NCBI GenBank assembly: GCA_039809865.1 | Contig: JBDHVW010000014.1 | Coordinates: 61,237 to 125,236, forward strand | Source: QWHO01 sp039809865 | GTDB lineage: Bacteria; Vulcanimicrobiota; Xenobia; Xenobiales; QWHO01 | DNA length: 64,000 nt | Reading direction: 5' to 3' | Shown: positions 26,614-34,504 of the stretch, piece after piece | Numbering within the stretch: the stretch's first letter is position 1 | Layout: each line of letters opens with the position of its first letter | The notes under the pieces: generated by a model | Databases searched by the model: none | What the model saw: only the letters and a program-made list of their open reading frames with translations | Told to the model about the DNA's origin: nothing | Made by a program: the position numbers and the translations under genes

Positions 26614-28591
26614 ACCGGCGACTCAGGGCCAGCCTGAAGGCGACCAGTGCCAGCAGCGTCAGCACGCTGATCCAGGTGCCGCCCGCCACCGCGAAGATCG
26701 GCTCGGTCTGGCCGTCGCCGTCCAGATCCAGCAGCGCCATCGCGCGGGCGGTGGTGACCCCGCCACCCGTGGCGATCAGCGAGATGCCGGTGTTGAAGTT
26801 GAGCCCGTCGCCCGTGCCGCTCAGCACGGCCGCGCCGAAGGCCTGCTCGTCCAGGAACAGGATGTCGTTCACGCCGTCGCCATTGGCATCGGCGATCAGG
26901 GTCTGCGAGGGCAGCGTGTAGCCCGGGTCGGACAGCAGGTTGGGGGCGCCCAGCGCGCCCCCGCCGTCGTTGAGCAGCGTGAAAGCCTGGCCCAGGTTGG
27001 TCCCGTCGTCCTCGGCTGCCACGGCCACGTCGACCGAGCCATCGAGGTTCAAGTCGCCCGCGCCGACCGTGTTGAGATCGGCGAAACCGATCGCGGTGAG
27101 AGTCGGGTTGAACCCGCCACCCGCGAAGTCGTAACGGCCCAGGCCGGCGGTCTGCTCGGCGGTCAGCACCTCGGCCTGCCCGTCACCGTTCAGGTCGGCC
27201 ACAGCCACGTCCTGACAGAAGTCGGTGGTGGCCTGGTCGACCGCGGTGTAGGCGAGCGGGCCGGTCGAGAGCGCCGCCGCAAAACCGTTGTTCCCGTTGG
27301 TGTTGGCCACGAAGTCGGGGATGCCGTCGCCGTTGATGTCGCCGGTCGCGATCGAGGCAAAGACGGTGCTCAGGGGCACGGTGAAGCTCGCTGCGGCCGG
27401 GTAGTTGCCCGTACCCGGGTTGAGATAGGCGTCCAGCTGGTTGTTGACCGCGTCGGTCGCCATGACATCCTGCGTGCCGTTGCCGTCCAGGTCGGCCAGC
27501 GCGATGGTGCCGAGCGTCTCGGCCAGGGTGATGTCGAAGTCGGCCACGGGGGGCAGGGTCTGGTCGGGCTGGCGCAGGTAGACCTCGAGGTGCGAGGGGG
27601 GACCGGCCGGCGTGCTGCTGGCAACGAGGTCGATCAGGCCGTCGCCGTTGAGGTCGCCCACCGCCACCGACTGCGTGTTCACCCCCTGGTTGGGCAGCGG
27701 CAGCAGGTTGCCCGCGCCGTCGCCGTTGAGGCGCACGAAGCGGTCCTCATTGGAGCCGGCGCCGACGTCCAGGTCCCCGTCGCCGTTGAAGTCGGCCACG
27801 ACGACCGAAACCGGATTCGGGCTGGCCCCGAGGGTCTGCGTCGAGACCAGCAGCGGGTTGCCCGGGGTGGGGTCATTGAGGTAGAGGCCGACCTCGGCCA
27901 GGAACGGGTCCACGACGACCACGTCCGGACGGCCATCGCCGTCGAAATCGCCCACGGCCACCTGGTCGGGCGCCCCGCTGGGCGCGGTGGCCGGTCCGGG
28001 ATAGGGGCTGCCGGTGGCCTGCGTGAACACGCCGGCGTTGTTGAGGAACACGACCACCTCGGCGCTGATCCCGCCGATTCCGTAAGCGACGAGGTCCGTC
28101 TGGCCGCCGTCCAGGTCGCCGGCAGCCAGGGCCGTGGGAGTAAAGCCGGCCGCGTTGAGGCTCTGGTTGAAGGCGAACGCGCCGGCGCCGTCGCCGGTCA
28201 ACACCTGGACATCGGTGCCCACGGTGACGGCCGCATCCTGGGCGGGGCTGCCCGCGAGCGAGGCCACCACGACCTCACCCCCCACGGCCGAAAGGCCGGA
28301 GCGGACGCCCGGGTTGGGGAAAGCCCCCGAGCCGCTGTTGACCAGCGTGAGGAGCGCCCCCCCGACACCGTCCTGCAGGCTGAGCACGAGGTCGGGAAAG
28401 CCGTCCGCCGTCACGTCCTCGAGCACGAAGTCGAAGACGTCCACCACGCCTGGCAGAGCCAGGTTGACGGGGGCGTCGAACCCGGTGCCGTTACTGAGCC
28501 AGACCTGCGCGTCGAGCACGACCGCGTTGTTCGTCACCGACACGATGTCGGCCCGGCCGTCGCCGTTGAGGTCCTGAGCGTGGGCCCGCAC
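26606..28591 (-). CDS. FG-GAP/VCBS repeat protein, 3' part of a frameshifted gene
   Basis: 661 residues from a GTG, but the real frame continues upstream to about 28679. There it encodes SDRIAVFTQTTDGDYTRSFLP and then AHAQDLNGDGRADIV, the natural continuation of the preceding lipoprotein frame. It holds many FG-GAP units with calcium-binding motifs of the type DLNGDGxxDxV (for example VADFNGDGDLDVGAG, VGDLNGDGLIDLVAS), as in integrin-like propellers. The C-terminus is AVAGGTW followed by a roughly 17-residue hydrophobic helix (ISVLTLLALVAFRLAL) and SRRYA. This is the hydrophobic-plus-basic layout of exosortase sorting signals, although not a PEP motif. The stop overlaps the exosortase start. 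Confidence 0.8.
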   Translation of the reverse strand: MRAHAQDLNGDGRADIVSVTNNAVVLDAQVWLSNGTGFDAPVNLALPGVVDVFDFVLEDVTADGFPDLVLSLQDGVGGALLTLVNSGSGAFPNPGVRSGLSAVGGEVVVASLAGSPAQDAAVTVGTDVQVLTGDGAGAFAFNQSLNAAGFTPTALAAGDLDGGQTDLVAYGIGGISAEVVVFLNNAGVFTQATGSPYPGPATAPSGAPDQVAVGDFDGDGRPDVVVVDPFLAEVGLYLNDPTPGNPLLVSTQTLGASPNPVSVVVADFNGDGDLDVGAGSNEDRFVRLNGDGAGNLLPLPNQGVNTQSVAVGDLNGDGLIDLVASSTPAGPPSHLEVYLRQPDQTLPPVADFDITLAETLGTIALADLDGNGTQDVMATDAVNNQLDAYLNPGTGNYPAAASFTVPLSTVFASIATGDINGDGIPDFVANTNGNNGFAAALSTGPLAYTAVDQATTDFCQDVAVADLNGDGQAEVLTAEQTAGLGRYDFAGGGFNPTLTAIGFADLNTVGAGDLNLDGSVDVAVAAEDDGTNLGQAFTLLNDGGGALGAPNLLSDPGYTLPSQTLIADANGDGVNDILFLDEQAFGAAVLSGTGDGLNFNTGISLIATGGGVTTARAMALLDLDGDGQTEPIFAVAGGTWISVLTLLALVAFRLALSRRYA

Positions 28592-29808
28592 GAGACCGCT
28601 GATGGGCAGGAAGGAGCGCGTGTAATCGCCGTCGGTGGTCTGGGTGAAGACCGCGATCCGATCGCTGGAGGTATGGCATCCGTGCGGCCGTCCCCGTTGA
28701 AGTCGCCCCCGTCGACGGTGCTCGCGAGACCCACTCCGGCCGGCACGACCAGCGAGAAGTCGGCTTTGGCGAAAACGCCCTGGGTGATGTTGAATGGAGC
28801 GCTCGTGGCGGGCGTGAGACCGGGCGCCGAGGCGATGAGGGTGAACCCGGTGCCGGGCCTGGTGATCGTGAGGTTGGAGAAAGTCGCCTCGCCGGTCACC
28901 GTGTCGACGACCTGGGCGCCCTGCAGGCTGGCGCCGCTGGGATTGGTTCCCAGGGCGATCGTGATCGGCCCGCTGAAGGCAAACGGGTTGCCGAACTGGT
29001 CGACCACCTGCACGGTGACGGCGTTCAGGAACGTCTGCGCGTCGGCTGGCTGGGCCCTGAAGACCAGGGTCGTGGGCTGCGGAGCGCTGGTGACGGTGAT
29101 CGGATTGGAGGTGGCCGGGGTCAGCCCCTCCGAGCTGGCGCCGAGTTGGAACGTGCCGGCGGTGGTGAAGGACAGGCCGTCGAAGGTGGCCACGCCGTCA
29201 ACGGCGTTGCGGGTGAGCGTGCCATCGAGGTTGGGGCCGCTCAGCGCGATCGCCACGGTGGAGTCGGTCGGGTTGCCGTTGAGGTCGAGCGCGGCGACCT
29301 GCAGCGAGAAGGTGTCGCCCGGGGCGAGCACGCTCGGCTGAGCCTGGAACTGCAGCTGCGTCGCCGCATTGCCGGTGTTGGTGTCGACCCAGTCGGGGTT
29401 GTCGATGACGAAGGTCTGTCCCGGCTCGAGCACCACTTCCGTCCGGAACGTGCCGACGACCGTGCCCGCACTGAGATACTCGATCCGGAATCCCCGGGTC
29501 TGGGTCGGGACTCCGGTCAGCAAAATGGTGGCAATCTTGGTGCGCGTCTCGGGGCCGAAGACGATATTGCCGTTGGCGTCGGTGCCGGTGAAACGAAAGC
29601 TGTCCACGCTGGTCGGCACGGCCCGCTCCAGGATGTGACGGACCTCGATATTGGCGGTGCCCGCGTCGGGCGTGACCGGAGTCTGGGCGCCGCCTGGCTC
29701 GCTGCTGTTGCAACCAGCCAGAATGGCCATGACGGCGAGCAGGAGGGTGAGGAATCTCAAACGCAAGGTGAAGGCTTTCCTATCCACAAGATTCAGGGCG
29801 GCGGGCAT
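28534..29808 (-). CDS. Lipoprotein with Ig-like domains, 5' part of the frameshifted FG-GAP gene
   Basis: The protein has a clear lipoprotein signal (LLLAVMAILAGC) followed by beta-rich domains with phrases such as FRAQPADAQTFLNAVTVQVVDQFGNP, typical of bacterial Ig-like/invasin repeats. It then enters the first FG-GAP unit (GGDFNGDGRTDA). Close to 28672-28680 the frame shifts: the remaining residues read as arginine/serine-rich nonsense down to 28534, whereas the next frame continues perfect FG-GAP sequence. One extra base in GATGCCATACC would restore a protein of about 1060 residues. Start uncertain: the ATG at 29808 lacks a good ribosome-binding site, and a downstream TTG before LRLRFLTLLL is possible. 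Either a pseudogene or a sequencing error. Confidence 0.75.
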   Translation of the reverse strand: MPAALNLVDRKAFTLRLRFLTLLLAVMAILAGCNSSEPGGAQTPVTPDAGTANIEVRHILERAVPTSVDSFRFTGTDANGNIVFGPETRTKIATILLTGVPTQTRGFRIEYLSAGTVVGTFRTEVVLEPGQTFVIDNPDWVDTNTGNAATQLQFQAQPSVLAPGDTFSLQVAALDLNGNPTDSTVAIALSGPNLDGTLTRNAVDGVATFDGLSFTTAGTFQLGASSEGLTPATSNPITVTSAPQPTTLVFRAQPADAQTFLNAVTVQVVDQFGNPFAFSGPITIALGTNPSGASLQGAQVVDTVTGEATFSNLTITRPGTGFTLIASAPGLTPATSAPFNITQGVFAKADFSLVVPAGVGLASTVDGGDFNGDGRTDAIPPAIGSRSSPRPPTAITRAPSCPSAVSCGPTLRTSTATAGPTSCR

Positions 29809-29849
29809 TACGGCGAAGGAATCGGCATGACCTCTGGGCTCGCCCGGAT

Positions 29850-29865
29850 CAGTACGCGAGTACTG
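29850..29865. promoter_or_regulatory. Perfect inverted repeat in a divergent promoter region
   Basis: CAGTAC-GCGA-GTACTG, a 6-bp perfect dyad with a 4-base spacer. It sits midway between the divergent starts of the FG-GAP lipoprotein gene and the AT-DH operon. It is a plausible operator or a small hairpin. A second dyad, ACGGTC-TCCAGC-GACCGT at 29883-29900, follows on the operon side. Confidence 0.4.
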
Positions 29866-29955
29866 GCGGCCTGACGGCGTTTACGGTCTCCAGCGACCGT
29901 GAGGGAACAAGACGCCCCTGAAACGCGGTCCTTCAAGAAGGACGTGCCACCCGCC

Positions 29956-32373
29956 ATGCTTAAGCCCCCTGCCGTGAAGCCCCAACTCTATTGCTGGTCA
30001 GCCCCCGACCGCGAGACGCTGCTCGCCGACCTGCCCACGGGCACGGAGGGGCCGTGCCGCCTGGCGCTGGTCGCCAGTGACCCGGCCGAGCTCGAGCAGA
30101 AGCTGGCCACCGCGGCCCGGAGGCTGCACGAGAATCCCGCGCCCCGGTGGCGCCACCGCTCCGGCATCTTCTTCGCCGACCTCGACCAGCAGCCCGGCGG
30201 GGATCCGGTCGCCTTCCTCTTTCCGGGCCAGGGCTCGGAGTATGAAGGCATGCTGCAGGAAGCCCGCCAGCATCTGCCCGGCGTCCAGGAGTGGCTGACC
30301 GAGCTGGAGCAGGTTTGGGGCGAGCCGATCCGCTGGCCTATGAGCGTGGACCTGGGCGGGATGGTGACCACCGTCTCCGGGCTGGCCCTGGCCCAGGCCC
30401 TGACCGAGCTGGGCGTTCCGGTGCACGCGATGGCTGGACCTTCGTCGGGCGAGAATGCCGCCCTGATGGCCGCGGGCTCGATGCAGTTCGCCAGCCGCCA
30501 GGAGCTGTTCCAACTGCTCAAGGAGCTCTTTGACTCCGGCTCCCGCCAGGCCCGCAGCGGGATAGCTCCCGAGGCCGACTTTCTGGCCGTGTCGCTGGAG
30601 GACCGCGCTCCCATCCACGAGCTGCTGCAACGCTTTCCCGACCAGCTCTGGCTGGCGCTGGACAACTGCCCCCGCCAGCTGATCCTGGCCGGGCTCCCGG
30701 CGGCCGTGGCCCGGGCCGAGTCCCACCTGGCGCAAAGCGGTGCCTTCTCGTTCCGGCTCCCGTTCCACCGCGCGTTCCACACACCGCTCTACGAGCCGGT
30801 CAGCCGCAGCCTCGAGCAAGACGTCTACCCGCACCTGCGGTTCTCTCCCCCGCTGGTGCCCGTCTACTCTTGCGCCAGCACCGAGATCTTCCCCGACGAT
30901 CCGCAGCAGATCAGCGCCCTGGCCGCCAGCCAGTGGGCCAGCACCGTGCGGTTCCGCGAAACGCTGCTGCGCATGCACCGCGACGGCGTGCGCCACTTCG
31001 TCGAGGTCGGTCCGGGGGGCCGCCTGGCCGGATTCGTGCGCGACACGCTGCGCAATCAGCCCCACAGCGCCTGGACGACCGCCGCCGAGGGGCGGTCCGA
31101 GGTGGTGCAGATGCTGGAGGTGGCCGCCTTCCTGTTCTGCGAGGGCCCCGCCCAGGCACTCCCCACGAAAGCCTGCGAGCCCGCCCCCACGCCGTTGCTC
31201 CGGCACGCCCGGATTCAGGGCGACCGCCTGACGGCCTCCCTGGAGCTCGATCCCGAGAAGCACCGCTTTTTGCTCGATCACCGCCTGGGCAAGCTGCCGG
31301 TGCTGCCGTTCAGCTTCTCGCTCGAGCTGGCGGCCGAGGCCTCGATTTTGCTGGCCGGGGGCGTCTGCGTCCAGATCGAGAACGCGCGCAGCTCGCGCTG
31401 GCTGGCCCTGGACGAGGACCGCCTCACGCTCGGCATCGAAGCCGTCCAAATCGCTCCCGACCGCGTGCAGGTGCGCCTGCTCGAGAACCACGAGCATCCC
31501 GCCTTCACCTGCGAGGTCACCCTGGCGCCGGCCTACCCCGAGGCCCCTCCCCCCCTGGCCGACGTCCCCGGCGATCCCATTCCGGTGCAGCTCTCCGTGC
31601 AAGCCTACAACGCCTCGCTCTTTCACGGCGAGGGCTTGCTGTCGCTCTGGCGCACGCACGCGGCCACCACGGGCGGGGTCGAGGTGGAGGTGCGCGTCCC
31701 CCCGGGCCATCACGAGCCGTGGGTCCTGGCCGCGGATACCCTGGACGCCGCCGGTCACCTGGCCGCATACTGGATTCTGCTGCAGGGCAAACGCCGCTTC
31801 TGGCTGTTTCCCAACGCCATCGAGCGCCTCAGCCTCTACGCGCCGCCTCCCCCGCCGCGCGAGATCTTGACCTGCCGCCTGCACCTGCGCGACGAATCCA
31901 GCGCCCACCTCGACTGGGTCGACGGTCAGGGGCGCCTGCTCTTTCGCATGCACGGATTCCACTACATCTGGGATACCTACCCGCCCCAGATCTACGACTG
32001 GCTGCATTACCCGGCCCGCAACCGGCGCCTGTCGGAGCCCTGCGAGGACGGACGCCGCCTGCTGCTGCGACCTGGCTACCTCGACAGCACCGGGGGCATC
32101 TGGCGGCGCGCCCTGGCGCGACGCGCCCTCACCTCGCGCGAGCGAGCTTCGGCCGACTGGCCGCTGCCGGCCTGGATCGCGGCCAAGGAAGCCTGCCAGG
32201 CCTGGGCTCTCGAGCGCGGGCTCAAGCTCGAGCTGGATCAGATCGAGCTGCTGCCCGACGCGGAGGGACAGCCCCGGCTGGTGGGGCCTCCGCTCTTCGA
32301 AGCTTTGCAGCTGACCCTGCGCCCGGACGGCGTGCGGATGGAACCCCGGCCCGGGCTGGTCCGGTCCTCATAG
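29956..32373 (+). CDS. Acyltransferase-dehydratase polyketide/secondary-lipid synthase subunit
   Basis: 805 residues from ATG 29956; a GTG at 29899 would add 19 but sits in a hairpin without a ribosome-binding site. Order: AT domain (about 65-390) starting AFLFPGQGSEYEGM, nucleophile motif GPSSGE with Ser163 (the usual His before Ser is Pro), and an HRAFHTP segment for the AT histidine. Then a double-hotdog dehydratase (about 410-700) with His442 in LLDHRLGKLPVLPFS and Asp597 in LDAAGHLAAYW. The last 100 residues resemble part of a phosphopantetheinyl transferase (WIAAKEA at 740), but the whole domain is not visible. First gene of an operon with ACP and sugar genes. Probably partners with the KS-containing synthase at 38671-45546. 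Confidence 0.85.
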   Translation: MLKPPAVKPQLYCWSAPDRETLLADLPTGTEGPCRLALVASDPAELEQKLATAARRLHENPAPRWRHRSGIFFADLDQQPGGDPVAFLFPGQGSEYEGMLQEARQHLPGVQEWLTELEQVWGEPIRWPMSVDLGGMVTTVSGLALAQALTELGVPVHAMAGPSSGENAALMAAGSMQFASRQELFQLLKELFDSGSRQARSGIAPEADFLAVSLEDRAPIHELLQRFPDQLWLALDNCPRQLILAGLPAAVARAESHLAQSGAFSFRLPFHRAFHTPLYEPVSRSLEQDVYPHLRFSPPLVPVYSCASTEIFPDDPQQISALAASQWASTVRFRETLLRMHRDGVRHFVEVGPGGRLAGFVRDTLRNQPHSAWTTAAEGRSEVVQMLEVAAFLFCEGPAQALPTKACEPAPTPLLRHARIQGDRLTASLELDPEKHRFLLDHRLGKLPVLPFSFSLELAAEASILLAGGVCVQIENARSSRWLALDEDRLTLGIEAVQIAPDRVQVRLLENHEHPAFTCEVTLAPAYPEAPPPLADVPGDPIPVQLSVQAYNASLFHGEGLLSLWRTHAATTGGVEVEVRVPPGHHEPWVLAADTLDAAGHLAAYWILLQGKRRFWLFPNAIERLSLYAPPPPPREILTCRLHLRDESSAHLDWVDGQGRLLFRMHGFHYIWDTYPPQIYDWLHYPARNRRLSEPCEDGRRLLLRPGYLDSTGGIWRRALARRALTSRERASADWPLPAWIAAKEACQAWALERGLKLELDQIELLPDAEGQPRLVGPPLFEALQLTLRPDGVRMEPRPGLVRSS

Positions 32374-32377
32374 GAGA

Positions 32378-32398
32378 ACCCTCGCTGAAAGCGAAGGG
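32378..32398 (+). promoter_or_regulatory. Intercistronic hairpin between AT-DH and ACP genes
   Basis: ACCCTCGCTGAAAGCGAAGGG pairs CCCT with AGGG and CGCT with AGCG around a GAA loop and one bulge. No U-tract follows, so it is more likely an mRNA processing/stability element than a terminator. It might allow more ACP than AT-DH protein. Confidence 0.35.
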
Positions 32399-32427
32399 GG
32401 CGGCCCAACTTCATCGGAGGAAGCCTC

Positions 32428-32733
32428 GTGAAACCCGACAAGAGCCAGATTCAGAACTCCATCCTGGACATTCTCACCGAGATGACGGGCGATTGGGACC
32501 TCGACGAGGCCCTCACCCCCGCCAGCAAGCTCTCGGCCGACCTTGGGTTCTCTTCGGTCGACCTGCTCGAGCTGCTGGCCGCCCTCGACATGCGCCTCGG
32601 GCGCAAGCTGCGCTACGAGTTGCTGCTGGTGCACGAGGGGCAGTTCCGCACCGACCTCTGCGTGGCCGACCTGGCGGGCTTCGTCAGCGAGAATTACGAC
32701 AGCGTGGTCAGCGGCAGCCCGGTCCCAATGTGA
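32428..32733 (+). CDS. Acyl carrier protein
   Basis: 101 residues, from a GTG preceded by GGAGGA at seven bases. The motif LGFSSVDLLELLAALD corresponds to the LGxDSLxxxE signature of acyl carrier proteins. Ser43 is the expected 4'-phosphopantetheine attachment site; the preceding Asp is replaced by Ser, as in some type II carriers. A short insert (RKLRYELLLVHEGQFRTDL) precedes the last helix. It follows the AT-DH gene and overlaps the glycosyltransferase start by four bases. Likely holds the acyl chain for the secondary lipid pathway, in addition to the two ACP domains of the large synthase. Confidence 0.9.
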   Translation: MKPDKSQIQNSILDILTEMTGDWDLDEALTPASKLSADLGFSSVDLLELLAALDMRLGRKLRYELLLVHEGQFRTDLCVADLAGFVSENYDSVVSGSPVPM

Positions 32734-33737
32734 GACTGCTCTTCTACGCGCACGTGCTCCTGGGGTTAGGGCACGTCTCGCGGGCGCGCGCCATCGCTCA
32801 GGCGGCCGCCCGTCTGGGAGCCCGCTGCGCCCTGCTCGCCAGCGGCACGGTGGCCGACCTGCGCGCTCCCGACGGGGTGGACCTCATCAAGCTTCCTTCC
32901 CGCGTGGATCGCGGCGATCTGGCCGCCCGCCGGTGCGAGGTCAAGAGCGCGGTCGACCACTGGGGCCCCGACACGATTCTGGTGGATCACCTCGCGCTGG
33001 GCCTCGAAGGCGAGCTGCTCGACCTCCTCCTGGACAGCTCCTATCGGTTCCTCTGGGGCCTGCCCTATGCCGCCCCCGCCGCGCCGCCCCGCAATCCCCG
33101 CATCCGGGCGGCCCTGGCCCGCTACGCGGGCGTGGTGGCCTACACCGACCCGGGCTGGTGCGATCCGTTCCCCGCGATGGAATCTCAACTGCCGTCCGAG
33201 CGCTTCTACGCGGGCGTGATCGCGCGCGCCCCCGAGCCGGTGGGCCCCGCCCAGGACCCTCCCCTGGTCGTGGCGCTGGCGGGTGCCGGCGCGGGCGGAC
33301 GCGAGCTCTTCTCCTGGCTGCGCGAGAGCCTGCGCGGCGTGGCCCGGCTGCGCGTCGTGCTCGGTCCGCTGAGCGACGCTCCCGAGCTGGCCTCGTGTCC
33401 CGACGTGGAGGTGCACCGCGAGGGCGCCGCCGAGCAGAGCCTGAGCGGGGCCTCGCTAGTGGTGGCCCGGGCCGGTTACAATACCGCCTATACCCTGGCC
33501 CAGAGCCCCCTTCCGGTCGTGCTCATGCCCCTGGACACGCCGCAGTCGGGCGCCGAGCAGTGGGAACGCGCCTCCTCGCTGGCCCAGCTCCCCGGCATCT
33601 GGTGCCGGAAAGGCCCCGACCCGGACGTGCTGCCCACGGCCCTGGCCTGGCGCGGCGTGCGCACGCTGCCGTTCCGCGTGGACGGCGCGGAGCGCGCCGC
33701 GGCCTACTTGCTCGAGGAGGCCCGAATCGCCCGATGA
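32730..33737 (+). CDS. GT28/GT1-like (MurG-type) glycosyltransferase
   Basis: 335 residues from a GTG overlapping the ACP stop. The N-terminal half begins with LLFYAHVLLGLGHVSRARAIA, the GxGH...R signature of the GT-B N-domain of this group. The C-terminal half has AGYNTAYTLAQSPLPVVLMPL, the donor nucleotide-sugar binding segment seen in MurG/GT28 enzymes. Probably a cytoplasmic or peripheral membrane enzyme that transfers a sugar to a lipid acceptor. It overlaps the deacetylase gene by four bases. Coupled to an ACP on one side and sugar-modifying enzymes on the other, it probably glycosylates the polyketide/lipid product. Confidence 0.85.
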   Translation: MRLLFYAHVLLGLGHVSRARAIAQAAARLGARCALLASGTVADLRAPDGVDLIKLPSRVDRGDLAARRCEVKSAVDHWGPDTILVDHLALGLEGELLDLLLDSSYRFLWGLPYAAPAAPPRNPRIRAALARYAGVVAYTDPGWCDPFPAMESQLPSERFYAGVIARAPEPVGPAQDPPLVVALAGAGAGGRELFSWLRESLRGVARLRVVLGPLSDAPELASCPDVEVHREGAAEQSLSGASLVVARAGYNTAYTLAQSPLPVVLMPLDTPQSGAEQWERASSLAQLPGIWCRKGPDPDVLPTALAWRGVRTLPFRVDGAERAAAYLLEEARIAR

Positions 33738-34504
33738 AACGTCTCTACATCGTCTGTGACGACTTCGGTCTCACCACCGGCGTCTCCAACGCCATCATCG
33801 AATCGATCAAGGACGGCTGCGTCTCGGTGACTTCGGCCATGATGTGCGGCCTGGAGAGCGCGGAGCTGACCCGCAAGATGGCCCCCGCCATTCCCCACCG
33901 CATCGGACTCCATCTGCAGCTGACCGACGGCACGCCCTGCCTGCCCCCCGAGCAAATCCCCACGCTCGTCGGTCCCACCGGCACGTTTCCGCGCTCCTGG
34001 CGCGAGCTCCAGCGGCTCGATGCCCGCGAGATCCTGGCGGAGTGGCAGGCCCAGTACGACCGGCTGGTGGAGCTGGGAATCCAGCCCACCCACGTCGACG
34101 TCCACCATAACCTGCAGCGCAATCCGCTGGTGACCAAGGCCTACTGCGTGGTGGCGCGCCGGTGGGGCATCCCGGCCCGCAGCGGGCACTTCCTGTTGAG
34201 CCGCGAGCTGGTGCGGCACCGCGTGATCTGCCCCGACGCCAGCGTGCTGGAGTGGTTCGGAGGCGAGCTCTCGCCCGAATCGCTCGTCCAGAGCGCCTCG
34301 CTGGCCTTCGCCGAGCTCAAGGGCGGCCAGGGCACATTGGAGCTGGCCTGTCACGTGGGCCACGTGGACGACGAGCTGCGCCAGCGCTCCACCTATGTCG
34401 ACGAGCGCGCCGCCGAGCTGACGGTGCTCACCCACCGATCGCTGCCCGGCCTGCTGGAAAAGGCCGGCATCCAACTCGTCCTGCCGGAGGTGCTGCTGTC
34501 ATGA
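33734..34504 (+). CDS. ChbG/YdjC-family carbohydrate deacetylase
   Basis: 256 residues, family length about 250-290. The metal site motifs are present: CDDFGLT near residue 8 (Asp pair) and THVDVHHNLQRNP around 118 (HxDxHH). Members remove acetyl groups from N-acetylated sugars such as diacetylchitobiose. Here, placed after a glycosyltransferase and before an oxidoreductase and aminotransferase, it probably deacetylates a sugar on the lipid, exposing a free amine in the manner of lipid A/GlcNAc-PI deacetylases. Start and stop each overlap neighbours by four bases. Confidence 0.88.
   Translation: MKRLYIVCDDFGLTTGVSNAIIESIKDGCVSVTSAMMCGLESAELTRKMAPAIPHRIGLHLQLTDGTPCLPPEQIPTLVGPTGTFPRSWRELQRLDAREILAEWQAQYDRLVELGIQPTHVDVHHNLQRNPLVTKAYCVVARRWGIPARSGHFLLSRELVRHRVICPDASVLEWFGGELSPESLVQSASLAFAELKGGQGTLELACHVGHVDDELRQRSTYVDERAAELTVLTHRSLPGLLEKAGIQLVLPEVLLS

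Noticed and set aside
28660..28690. Programmed -1 ribosomal frameshift in the FG-GAP gene
   Set aside because: No slippery X-XXY-YYZ heptamer or clear downstream pseudoknot at the junction; a missing base or mutation is simpler.
29866..29955. Leader of the AT-DH operon considered as a known riboswitch class
   Set aside because: No TPP, cobalamin, SAM, glycine or cyclic di-GMP consensus segments could be recognised; only simple dyads are visible.
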